From an uncultured Lachnospiraceae bacterium (lineage in GTDB: Bacteria; Bacillota; Clostridia; Lachnospirales; Lachnospiraceae), in NCBI GenBank assembly GCA_902762955.1, contig CACWQH010000023.1, positions 1 to 39,496 on the forward strand: 39,496 nt of DNA, given 5' to 3'. Both the position numbers and the translations under genes were made by a program. The notes below the pieces were generated by a model. The model saw only the letters and a program-made list of their open reading frames with translations, ran no database searches and was not told the origin of the DNA. This document shows positions 9,112 to 16,147 of this stretch, piece by piece. Within the stretch, counting starts at the first letter, position 1, and each line of letters opens with the position of its first letter.

Positions 9112-9963
9112 TTAAACAATTTCACGTAACGTACATTTTAAGCAATTCTCTTTATATTTAATAATTAATTCATTATCTTTTATTTCTTTTTCATCACATA
9201 TGTTTTTTTCCTCGTTCAGACTTTTTTTATAGTTGATAATCTCATAAACCTTTCCGTTATGATTCATTCTTGGCAGCCTCATAACACTTGTTCCCGAATA
9301 ATCCATCGAACGTAAAAAAGCATATATTTTTTTAAAATTCCAATTCAAGTCAATATATCCATCATTTGGCAATTCACTTTTCAAATATAATTTTGTTTTA
9401 GAATTTTGAGGTTCATATGTTGTATACGTCTCATTGATAAAGCATTTTAAATTATCTTCAAAAAGCCTGACGCCTTCTTGAAAACATCTTTGCATAAGTT
9501 TAATAGCGTTATCATCTTCGCCTATCATAATTTTCTTTTGAACTATTATCTTTCCGCAATCTATCTCACTGCTAACAATATGCCAGGTAACTCCGGTATA
9601 TTGTTCTTCATTATAAATCGCCCATGTAGGGGCGTTCATTCCACGATATTCCGGAAGATATGCTATATGAAGATTTAAAATCGTAAGATTGTTTTTTTCA
9701 CATACATCCGGCGGAAAAATATACGAATTGTGGACACTTATAATTAAAGTCTTTTCTTCAAGACTTAATAAAAAATCTCGTATGCTTCTCTTATCATAGC
9801 GTCTAAATGGTATATTTAATCTTTCACATAATTTTTCAGTAAAAGCAAATTTTTCGGAAACAACTTCTATGTACTCAACTTCAATATTGTTTTTTGAAAA
9901 AACGCGCAAGCAATCATCAGCGATTCTTCCATTGCCTATCAAATAAATATGTTTATAGAGCAT
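9112..9963 (-). CDS. Fmt-fold N-formyltransferase (sugar amine or aminoacyl-carrier substrate)
   Basis: 283 residues. The catalytic triad of 10-formyl-THF-dependent formyltransferases is visible: N97 and H99 in LNLHIAYLPEYRG, and D135 in SSEIDCGKI; GVTWH also matches the Fmt/ArnA/VioF pattern. The N-terminal part is Rossmann-like. A C-terminal region (YIDLNWNFKKIYAFLRSMDY) resembles the post-catalytic region of sugar formyltransferases (INWSKPAEEIHNFIRAL-type). ATG start behind GAGGT. Two roles fit the neighbours: formylation of a 4-amino-deoxy sugar made by the DegT enzyme (VioF/FdtF type), or formylation of an amino acid on the carrier protein (as the F domain of gramicidin synthetase does). 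The first is more common. Confidence 0.78.
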   Translation of the reverse strand: MLYKHIYLIGNGRIADDCLRVFSKNNIEVEYIEVVSEKFAFTEKLCERLNIPFRRYDKRSIRDFLLSLEEKTLIISVHNSYIFPPDVCEKNNLTILNLHIAYLPEYRGMNAPTWAIYNEEQYTGVTWHIVSSEIDCGKIIVQKKIMIGEDDNAIKLMQRCFQEGVRLFEDNLKCFINETYTTYEPQNSKTKLYLKSELPNDGYIDLNWNFKKIYAFLRSMDYSGTSVMRLPRMNHNGKVYEIINYKKSLNEEKNICDEKEIKDNELIIKYKENCLKCTLREIV

Positions 9964-10005
9964 TACATCTACCTCAATTATTTTACATAATCATATAATC
10001 AGATA

Positions 10006-11073
10006 TTAGAATTTTGATTCTATTATTTCGCAATAATCCAATTCACCAATATTCATAAACATAACTCCCCATGTCAGTCCCGATCCAAAAGCCGACAAAC
10101 AACACATGTTCTTTTTACTCAGCAATTCTTCTTTGCAATTGTAAATTGCAGTAAACGGTATTGAAGCTCCACTCAGATTTCCATAGTTTTCAACCAAATT
10201 CATAGGCAGTTTTTCTGTAGGAAGTCCTGACTTTTCGGCTAGTTTTTGAAGCATAAAACGATTAGGCTGATGAAGCAAAAACCAATCAAAGTCATCTATA
10301 TTTTTTCCTTCCCTTTCAAATACATCCTTAAACATCGGAGGGACTTCGGTCTGAACGAAATTAAACACTCCGCTGCCATCCATATGAAGATTATCCAGGC
10401 TTCTAAAATTCCCGTCTCCCTGGTCCTGCATTGCCCCCGTTTCAGGCGTACTTGGTTTTCTAAAAGCTCCTGCCGGAATTATCAAAGCATCTCCTCTTTT
10501 ACCATCCGTATGCATCTCATAATATATTTCATCCTCACCGCCGTTTTCCAGAATAGTTATCGAGCAGCCATCACCAATAAGCGGGAAATCATTCCTGTCT
10601 TGTTTTGAAACCTTATGGCTTAAAACATCGCCATTAATCAATACTATCTTTTTATCTTCCATATGTTCCAGAAGCATAAAGGATTGCATCAACCCTACCA
10701 GGAACCCGCTGCATCCTTGTGCTATATCAAAGCAAATGACATCTGTATCCAAATCACATTCAGCCTGTACAATATTACTGATATGAGGGACAAAATAATC
10801 CGGACACAAAGTGACAGTAACTACAGCACCTATCTCTTCTTTTTTTATCCATTCATTATCCAACATGTAATTTAAACCATACACCGCAAAATCTGATACG
10901 GTGGATGTTTCTTTAGCCAATCTGTGTTGGTTATATCCCATGATTTTCTTAAGTCTCATAGTCTGTTTTGCAGGGAACGAGTAATTATCTACTTCATCAT
11001 CAAAATTCCCTATCGTTTCAGGCAGAATTCCGAGCATGGAAGATACTCTTTTACCCTTAAATGATGTTATCAT
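10006..11073 (-). CDS. 3-oxoacyl-ACP synthase III-like ketosynthase (FabH family)
   Basis: 355 residues, slightly longer than housekeeping FabH. The active-site triad is complete: C121 in DIAQGCSGFLVG, H268 in FLLHQPNRF (usual HQAN is HQPN here), and N299 in NYGNLSGASIP. Fold landmarks such as GDGCSITIL are present. FabH enzymes condense a primer acyl thioester with malonyl-ACP. Its ATG overlaps the stop of the upstream carrier-protein gene (TAATG), so the two are translationally coupled, which points to use of that carrier. Placement among adenylating enzyme, reductase and FabD-like genes argues for a dedicated short-chain acyl line, not general fatty acid synthesis. Confidence 0.88.
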   Translation of the reverse strand: MITSFKGKRVSSMLGILPETIGNFDDEVDNYSFPAKQTMRLKKIMGYNQHRLAKETSTVSDFAVYGLNYMLDNEWIKKEEIGAVVTVTLCPDYFVPHISNIVQAECDLDTDVICFDIAQGCSGFLVGLMQSFMLLEHMEDKKIVLINGDVLSHKVSKQDRNDFPLIGDGCSITILENGGEDEIYYEMHTDGKRGDALIIPAGAFRKPSTPETGAMQDQGDGNFRSLDNLHMDGSGVFNFVQTEVPPMFKDVFEREGKNIDDFDWFLLHQPNRFMLQKLAEKSGLPTEKLPMNLVENYGNLSGASIPFTAIYNCKEELLSKKNMCCLSAFGSGLTWGVMFMNIGELDYCEIIESKF

Positions 11074-11306
11074 TATGATTTACCCCCAGACTTTTTAACC
11101 AACTCAACAATTACATCAACTGACGAAAAATTCTCAGGAACAATATCCAAACCATCAACCTTACACTCATATTTTTCCTCAAGCATAGATACAAGTGAAA
11201 TTATATCAAAAGAATCCAATAAACCATCCATTACAAAATCATCACTATCTTCAAAATCGAATTCAGGACGAAGTTCATTCAACATCTCCATAATCTGCTC
11301 GTTCAT
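11073..11306 (-). CDS. acyl/peptidyl carrier protein (DltC-like), partner of the adenylating enzyme
   Basis: The ATG at 11304-11306 is chosen (77 residues): GGAGG at 11316-11320 lies 9 bases upstream, overlapping the end of the adenylation gene, whose stop is only 4 bases before this start. The phosphopantetheine site is GLLDSFDII with Ser32; a DSF rather than DSL context with a short acidic body resembles DltC and stand-alone peptidyl carriers. Sandwiched between adenylating enzyme (upstream) and KAS III (1-bp overlap downstream), it is the likely carrier of the aminoacyl starter. That pairing is inferred from gene order. Confidence 0.85.
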   Translation of the reverse strand: MNEQIMEMLNELRPEFDFEDSDDFVMDGLLDSFDIISLVSMLEEKYECKVDGLDIVPENFSSVDVIVELVKKSGGKS

Positions 11307-11310
11307 TACT

Positions 11311-12822
11311 TTAACCTCCAATTTGTTCTTTTAGTTTTTTTCTATCTATTTTTCCGTTCATATTAATCGGCATTGATTCCAATCTATGATATATGTTTGG
11401 CAGCATATATTCCGGTAATAACGTATTCAAATACTTTCGCAAATCATCTTCTCCAATGGTACCAACATAGAAGAGGACCAGACAATCCTTTGAAGCATCA
11501 TGCAGACAGCAGTTACTCCTGATTTCCGAATTTGAGAACACTGCAGTTTCAATCTCACCAAGCTCTATTCTGTGTCCGGTGTGTTTTATCTGGCTATCAA
11601 TCCTTCCATCGTATATAATTTCTCCAATTTCGTTATAATGAACAATATCACCCGTACGATAAATCAACTCATGATAAAGATTGTTAAGCGGATTCTGCAC
11701 AAATGCTGCCGCTGTTTTTTCCGGATTATTATAGTAACCCATAGAAAGTGATGAACCTCTGACACACAACTCGCCCTTCTCATTTGTCTTCACAAGCTCA
11801 TTATTATCATTTAGAACCAACACGTCTGTATTCATGCAGGCATAACCAATCGGCACAGATTCATCATCTTTTATCTCACGGTCAACAATATAATATGTAC
11901 AGTCAACAGTAATCTCCGTCGGTCCGTAAAGATTGGCAAAAGTTGCATCCGGCAACCTCTTAATCCATGCATTAAGCTGCCTTGCCGGCATCACCTCACC
12001 GGCAAAAAGCACTTTTTTAAGGCAGTCAATCTCGCACTTATCCAACAAATCCAGATCAGCCACACGAGACAGGACTGTAGGTACCCAAAATATGGTGTTA
12101 ACCTTATGATCTCTTATATATTCAAGCAGTCTTATCGGAAACGAATACATCATCTGTGGTATTACATGAAGAGTAGCCCCGTTACGTAAAGTACTATAAA
12201 TATCCAATACAGAATTATCAAAGTAAAACGGTGCCTGATTTCCGATTATTGTGTTATGGTCAAAATGAAATGTCTCTCCCACCCACTCCGTATAGTCTAT
12301 CACGGAGCGATGCGTAATAATTACACCTTTCGGTATACCTGTTGATCCCGAGGTGAAAAGTACGTACAGAATATCAGTATCTATGATTCTACTCTCAGCC
12401 GTCTTTACAGCAGCTGTATCATCAGTCTCCAGATTTTTCTCAATCAAATCCTCATAGATAACATATTCTCCACCAATTTCAATTGCTTTTTTCTCATTTT
12501 TTTTATCGATAATAATCACCGAAGGCTCAAACGTTTCCAAAATCTTCTCAACTCTGTTCTTCGGCATCTTTGTATCAATAACCGTATAATAGTTTCCCGA
12601 TAAAGCTATTCCCATAAAAGCAGAAATGCTTCCGACACCTTTATCCATCATCACGGCAACAGGTTTCTTAAACAAATCTCTCGATACTAAATCAAATGCA
12701 ATATGCTCAGCTTCAACAAGTGTTTCAGAATATGTAAGAGTATTTTTTTGATCTACAAATGCCGGATAATCCGGATATTTCTCCACAGAATCTCTCAAAT
12801 ACTGTGTTACAATGTGCAGCAT
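11311..12822 (-). CDS. stand-alone amino-acid adenylation enzyme (DltA/NRPS A-domain family)
   Basis: 503 residues, the usual DltA length. Core motifs in order: A3 FTSGSTGIPKG (residues 156-166), A4 APFYFDNSVLDIY with D202 at the place that binds the substrate alpha-amine in A domains, A5 YGPTEIT (299-305), A7 YRTGD (388-392), A8 GRIDSQIKHTGHRIELGEIE (406-425), and A10 NMNGKID with catalytic Lys491. So it should activate an amino acid with ATP and load it on a carrier, most likely the one 4 bases downstream. There is no dltB or dltD nearby, so D-alanylation of teichoic acid is unlikely. Pocket positions read by eye (D-N-L / F / L-A / L-V-D) do not match a code I can name. ATG start with GGAGG. 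Confidence 0.87.
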   Translation of the reverse strand: MLHIVTQYLRDSVEKYPDYPAFVDQKNTLTYSETLVEAEHIAFDLVSRDLFKKPVAVMMDKGVGSISAFMGIALSGNYYTVIDTKMPKNRVEKILETFEPSVIIIDKKNEKKAIEIGGEYVIYEDLIEKNLETDDTAAVKTAESRIIDTDILYVLFTSGSTGIPKGVIITHRSVIDYTEWVGETFHFDHNTIIGNQAPFYFDNSVLDIYSTLRNGATLHVIPQMMYSFPIRLLEYIRDHKVNTIFWVPTVLSRVADLDLLDKCEIDCLKKVLFAGEVMPARQLNAWIKRLPDATFANLYGPTEITVDCTYYIVDREIKDDESVPIGYACMNTDVLVLNDNNELVKTNEKGELCVRGSSLSMGYYNNPEKTAAAFVQNPLNNLYHELIYRTGDIVHYNEIGEIIYDGRIDSQIKHTGHRIELGEIETAVFSNSEIRSNCCLHDASKDCLVLFYVGTIGEDDLRKYLNTLLPEYMLPNIYHRLESMPINMNGKIDRKKLKEQIGG

Positions 12823-12869
12823 TATTCTGCCCTCCTTTTATAATAGTCAAAGCTGTTATATTGATTTTT

Positions 12870-13613
12870 TTATTTGCTTCGCTCAGTAATATCTATTGTA
12901 CGCCCGCCATCAACAATTATTTGCTGTCCTGTAATCCATCCTGCTTTATCTGAAACAAGAAACTCAACTACAGGCACAATATCTTCAGGTTTACCTATTC
13001 CCAGCGGACTATTATATTCGAATTCTTCTTTGATTTTTTCATCGTTAAATATTTCTTTTGTCATTTCTGTAATCATTCCACCGGGAAGAACCGAGTTTAT
13101 CCTTACATCCGGAGCCAATTCAACGGAAAGATTTCTCATCAATCCATCCAATCCGGCTTTTGAGGAACCATAAACACTAAATGCCGATGCCCCCCGTTCA
13201 CTAATATTACTGGATATAAAGACAACAGATTTTAAATTCTTGGCATTAGCCTTTCTGGACACCAATACTTTAATAATCATTTGTGCCGAAAAAACATTAG
13301 TCGAAAATGTTTCATATATTATCTTAGCATCGACACTACGTATCGGCATCATTTTCATCAATCCGGCACAATGAACAAAGGATTTAACTGTAATATCTTT
13401 TCCTTTTAACCACTCAGTTAAATCCTTTTCAATTGTATCAACTTTCGTCAAATCATACTGCCAGATAAATGTCTTATTTAAACATTTTTCTTTCGTACTT
13501 TCTAAACGTTCTGTATCTCTGCCATTCAAAATCAAATTATAAGATTTTGATAAACTAATAGCCAACTCTCTTCCTAAACCGGAAGAAGCTCCTGTTACAA
13601 GAACACATTCCAT
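12870..13613 (-). CDS. short-chain dehydrogenase/reductase, FabG-like 3-oxoacyl-carrier reductase
   Basis: I place the start at ATG 13611-13613 (247 residues), since the protein then begins at the first beta strand of the Rossmann fold (MECVLVTGASSGLG). The NAD(P) motif TGASSGLG is at 7-14, the NNAG motif is HCAG at 81-84, and the catalytic set is N106, S135, Y148 and K152 (YGSSK). The end (WITGQQIIVDGG) is the standard classical-SDR terminus. In this operon it most likely reduces the beta-keto product of the KAS III enzyme to a beta-hydroxyacyl thioester, as VioR-like reductases do in viosamine acyl-group synthesis. A role in sugar reduction cannot be excluded. Confidence 0.85.
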   Translation of the reverse strand: MECVLVTGASSGLGRELAISLSKSYNLILNGRDTERLESTKEKCLNKTFIWQYDLTKVDTIEKDLTEWLKGKDITVKSFVHCAGLMKMMPIRSVDAKIIYETFSTNVFSAQMIIKVLVSRKANAKNLKSVVFISSNISERGASAFSVYGSSKAGLDGLMRNLSVELAPDVRINSVLPGGMITEMTKEIFNDEKIKEEFEYNSPLGIGKPEDIVPVVEFLVSDKAGWITGQQIIVDGGRTIDITERSK

Positions 13614-13687
13614 CTTAATCACCAACCATATCAATTATTGTGTAGTAATCAGCAATAAACCGATCTCAATATTTCGATTCAAATCTA

Positions 13688-13906
13688 TCACTCCATATAA
13701 TTAAGAATGTCCCCTATTGTCTTAAATCCCTTTATTTCTTCTGACGTAAGCACTTTTCCAAATTCTTCTTCCATCATAACAATCAAAGAAAGCTTAGTCA
13801 TAGAATCATACTCCTCAATGTCTTCAAGCTGCATATCGGCATTAAGGGCGCCTTCTTCAACATCAAATGTTTCTTCCAGTAATACTATCTTTTCTTTTTC
13901 TGACAT
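13688..13906 (-). CDS. acyl carrier protein, first of two in the operon
   Basis: Start ATG 13904-13906 is chosen over the in-frame ATG at 13936, because two AAGGAG-like sites lie between them and the nearer one serves this start. The 72-residue acidic protein has the carrier fold pattern with EEYDSMTKLSLI, where Ser35 is the phosphopantetheine attachment site (DSM in place of DSL). The end GFKTIGDILNYME is typical of ACP helix IV. Directly downstream of the FabD-like gene, it is the likely acceptor of the malonyl or methylmalonyl extender, separate from the DltC-like carrier (inference). Confidence 0.85.
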   Translation of the reverse strand: MSEKEKIVLLEETFDVEEGALNADMQLEDIEEYDSMTKLSLIVMMEEEFGKVLTSEEIKGFKTIGDILNYME

Positions 13907-13981
13907 GATTATTTCTCCTTTATTTCTCCTTTTCATATAATTACCGGTATAATTAATTATTGTGTCCGATAAAACTTATCC

Positions 13982-14848
13982 TTATATTGATATACACTTT
14001 GGTTTTATCGTAATTGCCTTATTCATCTTCCTAAGGACCTGTCCGCATCCACATTCATAAAACATTTCAACGCCCAAATCCTTCATGCATAAAATACTGT
14101 CATACCATCTGACTTGTCCTGTAATTTGTTTTATAAGATTATTCTTTATTTCATCTATATCTTTTGTTGGTTTTCCTGTTATATTTGAAACAACATATGC
14201 TTTTGGCGCATTAAATATAAGGGCATTTATTTCTCTCTCCATAATCTTAGCTGCCTCACTCATATGCGGACTATGGAAGGCAGCACTGACATTTAGTCTC
14301 TTTACCTTTACACTTTCGTCATTAAGATATTTTCTCTCAAACTCCTCTATTGCCTGAACACTTCCTGAAATAACTATCTGCATTTTTGTATTGAGATTTG
14401 CCATAACCGCATCTTCCGTCAATTGTTTTTCCAACACTTCTTCTTCAAGTCCCATAACAGCAGCCATAGTACCCTTTCCATTTTGCTCAGACATAACTCT
14501 TCCCCGCTTATCAACAAGTTTTAAGCCATTTTCAAAATCAAATACTCCTGCTGCATACAAAGCGCTATACTCTCCCAGACTATGTCCGGCAACGTATTCA
14601 TAATTTATCCCTTCCTGCCTTGCTTTTTCAAGATACATAGCGGAACAGGTATAGATAGCTGCCTGGGCAAATTTTGTATCAGTAAGTTTTTCTATAGGCC
14701 CGTTAAACATAAGTTCTTTTAAGTTATATCCAAGCACATCATTTGCAGTTTCAAGTATCTGCTTTGCAGCAATATTGGTTTCATATAATTCTTTACCCAT
14801 TCCGATTGCCTGTGAACCCTGTCCCGGAAACAAAAAAGCATTATTCAT
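13982..14848 (-). CDS. malonyl-CoA:ACP transacylase (FabD-like)
   Basis: 288 residues against about 305 for housekeeping FabD. FPGQGSQ at the N-terminus, nucleophile Ser90 in VAGHSLGEYSAL, the extender carboxylate-binding Arg115 in KRGRVM, and catalytic His192 in AAFHSPHM are all present, so a carboxylated acyl-CoA (malonyl or methylmalonyl) is the expected donor. Acceptor would be the carrier encoded 75 bases downstream. It is not in a fabHDGF cluster and lies between sugar acyltransferase-like genes and a reductase, so it probably belongs to the specialised acyl line. The protein could back up fatty acid synthesis as well. Confidence 0.9.
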   Translation of the reverse strand: MNNAFLFPGQGSQAIGMGKELYETNIAAKQILETANDVLGYNLKELMFNGPIEKLTDTKFAQAAIYTCSAMYLEKARQEGINYEYVAGHSLGEYSALYAAGVFDFENGLKLVDKRGRVMSEQNGKGTMAAVMGLEEEVLEKQLTEDAVMANLNTKMQIVISGSVQAIEEFERKYLNDESVKVKRLNVSAAFHSPHMSEAAKIMEREINALIFNAPKAYVVSNITGKPTKDIDEIKNNLIKQITGQVRWYDSILCMKDLGVEMFYECGCGQVLRKMNKAITIKPKCISI

Positions 14849-14873
14849 TTTTTACCTCTTCTAAATTTCACAA

Positions 14874-15524
14874 TTAATTTTCTATTGCTTTCATTCTCTT
14901 CGCAGGATTTCCAAGAACCGTTGTTCCTTTTTTTACGTTTGTAAAAACTATACTTCCCGCTGCAATTGTTGCATTTGAACCTATTTTACGATGAGGAACA
15001 ATAAACACATGTCCCCCGATATTTACCTCTGAGCCTATTTCACAATAACCACCAATATCGGTAGAGGTCATTATAGTTGTATAGTCACCTATACGAGTAT
15101 CATGTCCAATCATTATATTTCCGTTAAGCAATACTCCATCACCGATCTCACAATTAACAGAAACTGCAGTCTTAATACATATAATACAACCGGTTCCAAT
15201 AATTGTGTTTGTTCCAATCATAGCGTCAGGTGCAATAAGTGTTTCTATTTTTATTCCATTTTCCAGCAGTCTTTTCTGAATCTTTGCCTTAGCACCGGCA
15301 TTTCCTATTGCAACAGTGCATACGACATCGTCTTTATGTTTGTAAAGCCAGCTTTCATCTCCAAGCCAAGGATAATTATTGATCAACTGTCCTTCATAGA
15401 AATTATCTCCTTCAGAAACAAATCCTACAATTTCATAAACAGGTTTTTCTTTATTTATGTTTTCTATCAACTGAGCAACTTCCCTGCCAAGACCTCCGGC
15501 GCCGTATATCACTATCTTCTTCAT
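14874..15524 (-). CDS. NeuD/PglD-family left-handed beta-helix acyltransferase (active-site His present)
   Basis: 216 residues with two parts: an N-terminal Rossmann-like sugar-nucleotide-binding domain (MKKIVIYGAGGLGREVAQLI) and a hexapeptide-repeat beta-helix from about residue 95. The catalytic His of NeuD/PglD is H141 in NGNIMIGHDTRIGDY, and the C-terminus NVKKGTTVLGNPAKRMK is the usual cofactor-binding end. Family enzymes transfer acetyl from acetyl-CoA to a sugar hydroxyl or amine. In this operon the acyl donor could be the beta-hydroxyacyl or aminoacyl thioester on one of the carriers (inference). It lies 25 bases before fabD and follows its own paralogue. Confidence 0.85.
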   Translation of the reverse strand: MKKIVIYGAGGLGREVAQLIENINKEKPVYEIVGFVSEGDNFYEGQLINNYPWLGDESWLYKHKDDVVCTVAIGNAGAKAKIQKRLLENGIKIETLIAPDAMIGTNTIIGTGCIICIKTAVSVNCEIGDGVLLNGNIMIGHDTRIGDYTTIMTSTDIGGYCEIGSEVNIGGHVFIVPHRKIGSNATIAAGSIVFTNVKKGTTVLGNPAKRMKAIEN

Positions 15525-15551
15525 ATACCCTCCAACAATAACTCATAATTA

Positions 15552-16136
15552 TCATTTTAATGTGGTCCCAAAATCAACATTTTTATTATCTTCCAGTTTT
15601 AAATGCGGACCTATGATACATCCTGCGCCAAGGTTACATGCCTTTCCCACATCAACCCTTTCTCCGATCATTGTTCCAAACATAACCGAAACATATTTAC
15701 TTATATTACAATCATTGCATATTACTGCATGAATATACAGAAGTACGAAATCGTCTATCTTGGTATTTACTGAAACAGTCACATGCGGAAAAATGACTGA
15801 CCCTTTTCCGACAGGGCTGGTAGATGCTATAACTGCTGTAGGATGTATTATGGTTTCCCATGAATCAAAATCCGGATGTTCCTCGACAATCCTTCTTCTT
15901 GCATCCCCGTCCTGAATAGCTATAACAGCTGATACAGGTGTTTCTTTGGCAATTTTTTCCAAAGCACCAATATCACCAATCACCTTATACCCATAAAACT
16001 CTCCACCATCCTTATACTTATAGTCATCTAAAAAACCCAGCACAAGGTATGTCGGTTTAATCTTGTTTATATCCTCTATGAGCCACACAACCTCTCTTCC
16101 GAGATCACCGGCTCCTATTATCACGATATTTTTCAT
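15552..16136 (-). CDS. NeuD/PglD-like beta-helix protein lacking the catalytic His and the C-terminal coil
   Basis: I choose ATG 16134-16136 (194 residues; a GTG one codon upstream is possible) behind TAAGGAG, where the TAA is the stop of the upstream gene. It is a clear paralogue of the protein at 14874-15524 (shared IVIxGAGxLGREVxxLIExIN and ETxIxPxAxI blocks). Aligned by eye without gaps, the catalytic GHD becomes CND, with Asn141 where the partner has His141. The chain also ends after FGTTLK, about 25 residues before the NV..GTTVxGNPA coil that binds CoA in the family. It may be a non-catalytic subunit forming mixed trimers, or use another residue (a His at 136 is near). Confidence 0.8.
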   Translation of the reverse strand: MKNIVIIGAGDLGREVVWLIEDINKIKPTYLVLGFLDDYKYKDGGEFYGYKVIGDIGALEKIAKETPVSAVIAIQDGDARRRIVEEHPDFDSWETIIHPTAVIASTSPVGKGSVIFPHVTVSVNTKIDDFVLLYIHAVICNDCNISKYVSVMFGTMIGERVDVGKACNLGAGCIIGPHLKLEDNKNVDFGTTLK

Positions 16137-16147
16137 CACTTCACTCC

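Noticed and set aside
11311-12822. Complete dlt operon for teichoic acid D-alanylation
   Set aside because: No dltB (MBOAT) or dltD gene nearby; neighbours are KAS III, reductase and sugar genes.
10006-14848. Housekeeping fatty acid synthesis cluster
   Set aside because: No fabF, fabZ, fabK or accABC genes; includes an adenylating enzyme and formyltransferase, and sits within glycosyltransferase genes.
15102-15548. 148-residue plus-strand ORF opposite the NeuD-like gene
   Set aside because: Asn/Tyr/Ser-rich composition typical of antisense frames; the minus-strand gene is clear.
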